Positions 63,881-64,000 of a DNA stretch of 64,000 bases are shown piece after piece. This stretch comes from Cellulosilyticum sp. I15G10I2. Lineage in GTDB: Bacteria > Bacillota > Clostridia > Lachnospirales > Cellulosilyticaceae. The notes under the pieces were generated by a model. It had not been told where the DNA came from. It saw only the letters and a list, made by a program, of their open reading frames with translations, and did not search any database. A program made the translations under genes and the position numbers. The DNA lies in NCBI RefSeq assembly GCF_900095725.1, contig NZ_FMMP01000015.1, forward strand, positions 204,329-268,328, in the 5' to 3' direction. Position 1 is the first letter of the stretch. Each line of letters starts with the position of its first letter.

Positions 63881-64000
63881 TGCTCCCCTTATAGTAGACA
63901 GTAAAAATAATAAAACTGTTTACTGTAAGGAGGAGCATATTTTTATGGGACAAAAAAGTAATTTTTCGGCAGAACAGAAACTAAAGTACGTTCTTAGATG
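63881..64000 (+). mobile_element. Left end of an IS3-family insertion sequence (cut by window edge)
   Basis: The probable terminal repeat begins TGCTCCCCTTATAGTAGACAG at 63881; IS3-group ends commonly start with TG and contain AGTAGACA. An AAGGAGGAG ribosome site and an OrfA-type reading frame follow. The right end and direct repeats lie outside the window. Confidence 0.7.
63945..64000 (+). CDS. IS3-family transposase OrfA, N-terminal fragment
   Basis: ATG at 63945, 8 nt after AAGGAGGAG. The visible 18 residues MGQKSNFSAEQKLKYVLR match the start of IS3-type OrfA helix-turn-helix proteins (FSAEQKLKxV). The frame continues past the edge. OrfA binds the IS ends and is fused to OrfB by frameshifting in intact elements. 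Confidence 0.7.
   Translation, partial: MGQKSNFSAEQKLKYVLR

Overview
The window is AT-rich, with strong AGGAGG-type ribosome binding sites, tightly packed operons and intrinsic terminators ending in T runs. The gene content is that of an anaerobic, spore-forming-type Clostridia: clostridial Mo-nitrogenase cluster, [FeFe]-hydrogenase maturase HydE, many radical SAM and ferredoxin-type proteins, a CotH protein and YesMN-type regulators. My best guess is a Lachnospirales / Cellulosilyticum-like organism; this is inference from gene content, not a database match.

Layout. 1-10.5 kb: tail of a GH43 glycosidase, an AraC regulator divergent from an LplD-like GH4 alpha-galacturonidase, a radical SAM protein, a lone hydE, a second AraC regulator, an Fe-S aldo/keto reductase, a 2-hydroxyacid dehydrogenase, a YgjV-GNAT protein and a small operon of DUF2089 and SHOCT-like proteins. 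10.7-17.2 kb: an OmpR-type two-component system divergent from a VTC-domain / DUF4956 / CotH / chemoreceptor operon; the shared intergenic region carries two face-to-face CiaR-like boxes (TTTAAG-N5-TTTAAG). 17.2-20.5 kb: rhomboid protease flanked by two copies of a 46-nt hairpin, an unlisted 54-aa gene whose ribosome binding site lies in a perfect hairpin, a ZIP transporter and a DEAD-box helicase. 20.6-29.8 kb: YesMN two-component system, CUT1 sugar ABC transporter, FAD-dependent oxidoreductase, PHP phosphoesterase. 30-34 kb: TruA and a LytTR-DUF3021-ABC transporter operon with a direct-repeat operator. 34.2-39 kb: GntP permease, PdxA2 and DUF1537 kinase (four-carbon sugar acid use) with a DeoR regulator. 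39.3-44 kb: DUF438/PAS protein, DUF454 protein and panBCD.

44.1-55.8 kb is a nitrogen-fixation cluster: nifH, nifI1, nifI2, nifD, nifK, then (after a 550-bp gap holding a structured repeat) nifE, a nifN-nifB fusion ending in a NifX-like domain, a thioredoxin-like 2Fe-2S ferredoxin, and homocitrate synthase split into two genes (omega before alpha). These supply the Fe protein, MoFe protein, PII-type switch-off proteins and the core FeMo-cofactor assembly line. nifS, nifU and molybdate transport genes are not in the window.

55.8-64 kb: a double-Cache-type chemoreceptor, a BmpA/NupOPQ-type nucleoside ABC transporter with xanthine phosphoribosyltransferase, a run of inverted repeats, and the left end of an IS3-family insertion sequence cut by the window edge.

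The most unusual items are the dispersed structured repeat present in two copies (one splitting the nif cluster) with compensatory stem changes, the CiaR-like bidirectional operator in front of the VTC/CotH operon, the sequestered ribosome binding site of the 54-aa gene, the 36-nt minisatellite that forms the NifN-NifB linker, and terminator-like hairpins in the nifH, panB and bmp leaders. I recognise no tRNA, rRNA or CRISPR array.
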